A DNA stretch of 10,668 nt from Nanobdellota archaeon (GTDB lineage: Archaea; Nanobdellota; Nanobdellia; Woesearchaeales; GCA-2686295). Under the pieces are notes generated by a model. That model was given only the letters and a program-made list of their open reading frames with translations. It ran no database searches and was not told the DNA's origin. The stretch covers positions 1-10,668 of the forward strand of contig JAHJDK010000195.1 in NCBI GenBank assembly GCA_018812505.1, read 5' to 3'. This document shows positions 9,001 through 10,668 of this stretch, one piece after another; position 1 is the first letter of the stretch, and each line of letters starts with the position of its first letter. A program made the translations under genes and the position numbers.

Positions 9001-9296
9001 TTAATGCTGATGACTGCTCTACTTTCAGAGTTGGTAATAACTATTGGCCTGGTATGTCTTGGGCTAATGGTAAGATTGATGAGCTATCAGTATTTGACTA
9101 TGAGAAATCAAGTGATGAATTAGCTATTTATTATAATACTACTCTTCCTGTCTGCACACCTAATTGTCAAGGTAAAGAATGTGGCGATAATGGTTGCGGA
9201 GGAGTTTGTGGTATTTGCATGAAGAATGAGTTTTGCTCTGAAGGTAATTGCAACACAAATGATGATTATGCTGTTTCCCAAAGCAAAGCTAAATAA
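3081..9296 (+). CDS. Giant multidomain S8 (subtilisin-like) surface protease
   Basis: 2071 residues from TTG 3081, exported and probably anchored by one hydrophobic helix (10-28) after a short basic stretch. Layout: module shared with the upstream gene (55-187); CGN...CPEDC motif (200-218); I9-like propeptide (311-440) with a charged helical insertion; S8 catalytic domain (about 453-754). Its triad is intact: Asp477 (IIDTG), His516 (HGTHCAG), Ser696 (SGTSMATPH), with oxyanion Asn613 (AAGNSG). Cys490/495 and Cys671/684 may form disulfides. Two beta domains (757-950) follow, then FG-GAP/VCBS-type repeats with D-x-D/N-x-D loops at 972, 1208, 1324 and 1381, a beta-sandwich (1443-1543), a second CPEDC motif (1548-1566), an S-layer-like domain with GGPC and Cys1654 (1573-1704), an NGCEDGAC module (1713-1800), a LamG-like domain (1807-2019), and eight cysteines (2025-2057). 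Protease activity is well supported; the substrate is unknown. The propeptide should keep it inactive until export. It has its own promoter. Confidence 0.92.
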   Translation: MSKNQHYRGLTTFLIVFIIVGFASIFFWNNFPPEPNNLQTTRGNIGGLAYHPGDDISENYAPPWDIFNEEQMILTTSPEELSIDPFTQEIKFEIDVSHEKGVIYKYGYTYNPETETWKQIEFPQKTISNSNWISENAYTNFYLDNNNIPTGEYYVIAYSCRQYQGEWKCSCRSENDCGYWMVQSFNVNNFEELPEEPSFCGNNKCETGETSNNCPEDCKVEREVEASLTISTVKDEYETQETVLLTSESDDSSTSIKTTKKASNFITANVVASHNDLTESNSKILEHFENLYTGEQTSLSPKSKTEKIEINGYIVELREKPLIDKYVELQEEIKVKEQQIINYSINKITVKAVVSSLEKELKTLKAEIPNKLVAQELVIDKSNVDAKKSISRKVEHFDTKIKEEYKKVFNGFVLDISENEAKEIEKLIQVKKVSPNFQVKANLMDSVSLINATLAWNLEDSQGNPLKGDGVSIAIIDTGVDYTHPDLGGCFGVNCKVVGGFDFVNNDSDPMDDHGHGTHCAGIAAGNGVLKGVAPNAKIYSYKVLNELGSGYWDDIIAAIERAVDPNQDGDFSDHLDVISMSLGGSGNPDDFISLAVDSAVDAGVVAVIAAGNSGPDSNTIGSPGTARKAITVGATDKYGWLAYFTSKGPVEWSSSIILKPDVVAPGVNICSAQWEDAWSNNECVDNEHTAISGTSMATPHVAGAAALLLQKNPDWKPLDVKTALKHTAKKLKYYNFFEQGFGQIDVFAAAKLDYKLPTAQISTNGLVEGIIDIKGSAFADNFKNYALFISDNVNQMPEYISWKNISLSYKLVESDILATLDTRNFNDGVKLIRLVVNDLNDNYAEDISILKIDNIEIEDIGRYGYVNGLETIKGYINFDFQAVKAELINPETGTSEELCYQKKDSITNKNLCKVDFSRIQNGKYFLQISVQKDDNMWLSNEDIIVSVVHEMIDGWPNRIEFFPARRTLLKDLDNDNIDELVVPKFTLSSGGWCSGYELRIYDNTNFTTLNYFYDNNDESNSQLIYDLIADDKPSAYYDLDEGKNIMALVGWKSEGLVDKSGKLISYFPRNEESKYPATPITIAEMSSGEKLFFHLVNDDVYDSETNSYKSNNKIFGYNKEGSLIVKFSLKDDNDYPDYYTACYDGLMVTNDYNPRIIVQCQRNKWHDDVTVGVIETYSFDGELLNRNNLFSAVLNETLYYQNFVGADFDYDGKIELAVVHAVLDKNIFYVDRYNSNSYHSFISVIDDDGTVLSTYKLKGYMINDLVIGTFGHDKPIIIAKLEDTWSTMYEGYKIIALDFEGKELFNVNVNDYKHLITAMTVGDVDNDGETELIANYRDRWYDGDSGFYIFNGRGEIERIIEIPGNDGADEYWGYSPLLGDINGDGKLDIVQQSLFIPENSENHQTNLFAISLDSDYDEKSLEWPSYKRDSMHTNIFTKATNPPSQIINYGDNDLSGYLVLALHQEVSPGLWVEKVIFKDSNSRTIKSGETLSLAKIWNDEEMRLSEPGNYKVYASFNDENGEPIKTVNGLLEAEWLFEVVGEPTEICGNDICEESETKDSCPEDCSVVSQNFTLADYPELLIDDSSKLFIVDTSQELYENYVDDIVDSLDVLNLNISVVKDPNFKLSDGNAIVLGGPCGNSIAGELMDYPSNCGEGYELGKSQVELFEAEGNKFVVVSGFDQSDDMYAIYNLLNYGDADLKYTKTIFETPLCEESDGGDNIFTRGSIEGYNDDYVLGKAFHYKKNDTCIVVSAGHWTPISSCKAGNNCYIREYYCSKKYDIKIYDDIINCTNGCEDGACIIAKGSETLKLSFDDENDFSSVQPIKVSGKLTFSEDAVFGKSITNIQSREYLEFSCRNLFNYNEGTVQAWIKLDEFDDDSVIFHTDDSKFVLYYDYGSSNGYKAIKGRVGMQRSNNAVFSEATYKFDLQDKPTNTPNLWENSEWHFVAMTWKGAPDGTVKLYVDGEFRNSKEYINADDCSTFRVGNNYWPGMSWANGKIDELSVFDYEKSSDELAIYYNTTLPVCTPNCQGKECGDNGCGGVCGICMKNEFCSEGNCNTNDDYAVSQSKAK
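3555..3734 (+). repeat. Shared N-terminal cassette, copy 2 (other copy 3-185)
   Basis: Protease codons matching 3-185. The copy is closest in GEWKC, CGYWM.QSFN and EPSFCGN...CETGET...NNCPEDCK. Many synonymous positions agree as well (exact 21-base match 3666-3686 with 117-137), so the similarity is in DNA and not just in protein. The module's upstream part (about 3243-3555) probably also has a partner before the window start. Confidence 0.85.
4011..4407 (+). other. I9-like propeptide with charged helical insertion
   Basis: Residues 311-443 of the protease. The first strand Asn-Gly-Tyr-Ile-Val-Glu-Leu-Arg-Glu and the later Phe-Asn-Gly-Phe-Val-Leu-Asp-Ile with Val-Lys-Lys-Val-Ser-Pro-Asn match the two conserved ends of inhibitor I9 propeptides. 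Between them lie about 90 residues, much of it Lys/Glu-rich and probably helical or coiled coil, against a total of about 80 for an ordinary I9 domain. It should act as folding chaperone and inhibitor. Confidence 0.65.
7722..7778 (+). repeat. Third CGN...CPEDC motif
   Basis: Nineteen codons with Cys at positions 1, 6, 15 and 19, the same spacing as 129-185 and 3678-3734. Here the codons are mostly different (TGT for the first two Cys, GGT for Gly), so this copy is older or independently acquired, unlike the two near-identical N-terminal copies. Confidence 0.8.
8217..8480 (+). repeat. Cys-rich module C (NGCEDGAC family) in the protease
   Basis: 88 codons related to modules A and B of the upstream gene: Cys-Glu-Glu-Ser-Asp-Gly-Gly at the start, Asn-Gly-Cys-Glu-Asp-Gly-Ala-Cys at the end, with a longer middle. 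The 17 bases AACGGCTGCGAAGATGG are identical at 390-406 and 8457-8473, again pointing to exchange of DNA between the two genes. Confidence 0.75.
9153..9251 (+). other. C-terminal eight-cysteine module of the protease
   Basis: Residues 2025-2057 have the pattern C-x3-C-x4-C-x4-C-x2-C-x2-C-x6-C-x4-C with GKECGDNGCGGVCGIC at its core. This is a recurrent small disulfide-bonded motif in secreted multidomain proteins of archaea and bacteria (recalled). It is followed by a 14-residue polar tail with no membrane segment. Confidence 0.7.
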
Positions 9297-9298
9297 AA
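9290..9298 (+). promoter_or_regulatory. Possible TATA element for a leaderless trm1 transcript
   Basis: TAAATAAAA, overlapping the protease stop codon, is centred about 26 bases before the trm1 ATG. That is the spacing expected if transcription starts at or next to the ATG. No GGTG-type site precedes the ATG. The element is a weak match without a clear BRE, so cotranscription with the protease is the alternative. Confidence 0.25.
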
Positions 9299-9319
9299 GA
9301 CTATTCTTTTCTAAGCTTC

Positions 9320-10351
9320 ATGTTTCAGACTATTCAGGAGGGTAAAGCGTTAATTAAGGTCAGTGTTGATAGTAAGATTTCTAAGAAACTACCTATTTTT
9401 TATAATCCTGTTATGAAGTTTAATCGTGACATCAGTATCTTGCTGCTTAACTCCATTAGAAAGAGTAACATGCAGCTTGCTCTTCCATTGTCTGGCAGCG
9501 GCATCAGAGGTGTTAGGTTCTTGCTGGAGTTGAAAAAGCGTAAAATCAAGAATATTTCTTTCAATGATTATAAGGAAGATTTCTTGGATATGATGAATGA
9601 TAATTTGAGGATTAATAATATTAGGAGTTCTGATAAGATAATAATTTTTAATCTGGATGCAAACTTGTTCTTGTTAAACGCTTTAGGGTTTGATTACATT
9701 GACATTGATCCTTTTGGCAGTCCTAATCCTTTCCTTGATTCTGCTGTTAAGAGACTTGCTAGGAAGGGTGTGTTGGCTGTTACTGCTACTGATACTTCTG
9801 CTCTTTGCGGCACTTACGAAGATGCTTGCAAACGCAAGTATTGGGCTGTTCCTTTGAGGAATGAGCTTCAGCATGAGATTGGTCTTCGCATATTAATCAG
9901 AAAAGTTCAGTTGATTGGTTCGCAGTTTGAGAAGGCTTTGATTCCAATATTTTCCTACAGCAAGGACCATTACATGAGAGTTTTTTTTAAGTGTGAGAAA
10001 GGGAAGAAAAAAGTTGATAAGGTTATCAATCAACACTTCATGTTTGGTGATGCAGGTCCTATTTGGATTGGTGATTTGTGGGATAAAAAACTGGTTAATA
10101 AGATGTTCTTAGACAGCGATGGTGAAGTAAAAAAATTCTTGAACATTATCAAGGAGGAGTGTAACATCAAAACTATTGGTTTTCATGACATCCACGATAT
10201 TTGTAAGCAGCATAAGCTGATGGTTCCAAAGTATGAAGTTTTAATGAATAAAATTAAGAAGAAAGGTCATAAGGTTTCTAGAACTCACTTATCCGGTTTT
10301 GGAATTAAAAGTGATATTGGAAAAGAAGAAATATTATCATTATTAAAATAG
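9320..10351 (+). CDS. trm1: tRNA (guanine-26-N2)-dimethyltransferase, compact form
   Basis: 343 residues. Trm1 uses S-adenosylmethionine to make N2,N2-dimethylguanosine at tRNA position 26. Family landmarks are in order: EGKA near the N-terminus (7-10), FYNPVMKFNRD (27-37), the SAM-binding loop SGSGIRGVRFLLE (58-70), an acidic NDY (82-84), DPFGSP (130-135), TATDTSALCG (155-164), CKRKYW (170-175), HEIGLRILI (185-193), DHYMRVFF (216-223) and GPIWIGDLWD (246-255). ATG 9320 is the only usable start: the frame has a stop at 9290 and no other start codon between, and it preserves the EGK motif. The stretch between MRVFF and GPIWIG (224-245) has a single Cys (225), so the Cys cluster that many Trm1 proteins carry there is missing, which also explains the short length (archaeal relatives are about 380). 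The gene starts 23 bases after the protease and looks unrelated to it in function. Confidence 0.95.
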   Translation: MFQTIQEGKALIKVSVDSKISKKLPIFYNPVMKFNRDISILLLNSIRKSNMQLALPLSGSGIRGVRFLLELKKRKIKNISFNDYKEDFLDMMNDNLRINNIRSSDKIIIFNLDANLFLLNALGFDYIDIDPFGSPNPFLDSAVKRLARKGVLAVTATDTSALCGTYEDACKRKYWAVPLRNELQHEIGLRILIRKVQLIGSQFEKALIPIFSYSKDHYMRVFFKCEKGKKKVDKVINQHFMFGDAGPIWIGDLWDKKLVNKMFLDSDGEVKKFLNIIKEECNIKTIGFHDIHDICKQHKLMVPKYEVLMNKIKKKGHKVSRTHLSGFGIKSDIGKEEILSLLK

Positions 10352-10668
10352 TTAATACTCAGCTGTATCTTTTCTTTCAAATAATGATGCAATAAAGAAT
10401 AGAGGAGTAGTTATATAAAAAAACCAGTCTATTTTTTTATCTTCAACAAATGTTACTTGCCCTTTGGTTACATCTATACCCATGTAATCTGCCATTTTGC
10501 TGAAGAGATATGCTGAAGAGTACGCATTCTTACTTGAGATTGTCACTGGGTCGCCTAATAAAGGTCCTAATAAATCAACTTCTACTGTCTGAGTTGGTAA
10601 CTCATAAGGATAGTTGACTGATGATTCCAATTGATGGTTGATTGTGATATAATGACAATATTTTTCTA
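10352..10668 (-). CDS. Unrecognised protein with a C-terminal membrane segment (5' partial)
   Basis: The frame is open from the window edge to a TAA at 10354-10352, giving about 104 residues here. A TTG at 10630-10628 could start a 92-residue protein, but it has no ribosome binding site, and the frame stays open for at least 12 more codons (Glu-Lys-Tyr-Cys-His-Tyr-Ile...) to the edge, so the true start is probably outside. The visible part is a soluble-looking region with Gly-Pro-Leu-Leu-Gly-Asp-Pro-Val and a Ser/Ala/Tyr-rich stretch. One hydrophobic segment follows (Trp-Phe-Phe-Tyr-Ile ... Ala-Ser-Leu-Phe, about 10379-10426), then an eight-residue charged tail. This suggests a tail-anchored or C-terminally anchored membrane protein. 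I do not recognise the family. It converges on trm1 with stop codons directly adjacent. Confidence 0.6.
   Translation of the reverse strand, partial: EKYCHYITINHQLESSVNYPYELPTQTVEVDLLGPLLGDPVTISSKNAYSSAYLFSKMADYMGIDVTKGQVTFVEDKKIDWFFYITTPLFFIASLFERKDTAEY
10368..10377 (+). terminator. Possible U-rich terminator of trm1
   Basis: TCTTTTCTTT begins 17 bases after the trm1 stop codon, inside the end of the convergent gene. With no intergenic space, any trm1 terminator must overlap that gene. A stronger T7 run lies further on at 10432-10438. Confidence 0.3.

Noticed and set aside
9336..9341. GGAGGG as ribosome binding site for a shorter Trm1
   Set aside because: No in-frame start codon follows at a usable distance, and the bases encode part of the conserved Glu-Gly-Lys motif.
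10628..10630. TTG as a firm start for the minus-strand gene
   Set aside because: No ribosome binding site precedes it and the frame continues open to the window end.

Overview
The window looks like part of an AT-rich archaeal genome, most likely a DPANN-type lineage of the Woesearchaeota/Pacearchaeota kind. The grounds are an archaeal-type tRNA (guanine-26) dimethyltransferase (trm1), BRE/TATA-like promoters beginning CGAAAAGTTTTT, GGTG-type ribosome binding sites, and large secreted proteins built from S-layer-like and cysteine-rich modules typical of those genomes. The lineage is an inference; no rRNA or other strong taxonomic marker is present.

Layout. Positions 1-2501 (+) hold the 3' part of a large cysteine-rich, S-layer-like surface protein; its start lies upstream of the window. 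A 77-base AT-rich gap with a U-tract and a promoter leads to a small basic-tailed four-helix membrane protein (2579-3010, +), tentatively DUF1616-like. A second U-tract and promoter precede a giant multidomain subtilase (3081-9296, +; 2071 residues). It carries an N-terminal membrane segment, a module shared with the first gene, an I9-like propeptide with a charged helical insertion, an intact S8 Asp/His/Ser domain, FG-GAP/VCBS-type repeats, an S-layer-like domain, two further Cys-rich modules, a LamG-like lectin fold and an eight-cysteine C-terminal knot. Next, 23 bases downstream, is trm1 (9320-10351, +), a compact form without the usual Cys cluster. Its stop codon abuts the stop codon of a convergent gene (10352 to the window end, -), an unrecognised protein with one C-terminal membrane segment whose N-terminus is outside the window.

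How it fits together. The first gene and the protease share several modules, some nearly identical in DNA, so this is a locus where surface proteins are assembled from exchangeable cassettes. The likely biology is cell-surface: a wall-associated protein, an integral membrane protein and a surface-displayed protease that could process envelope proteins or attack other cells or polymers. That role is inferred from architecture only. Trm1 is a housekeeping tRNA gene that happens to lie beside it.

Two start codons are better placed at TTG (2579 and 3081) than at the longer GTG alternatives, because each TTG lies exactly five bases after a GGTGA/GGTGG ribosome binding site that the GTG choice would overlap. 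No RNA genes, insertion sequences, CRISPR arrays or origins were seen.
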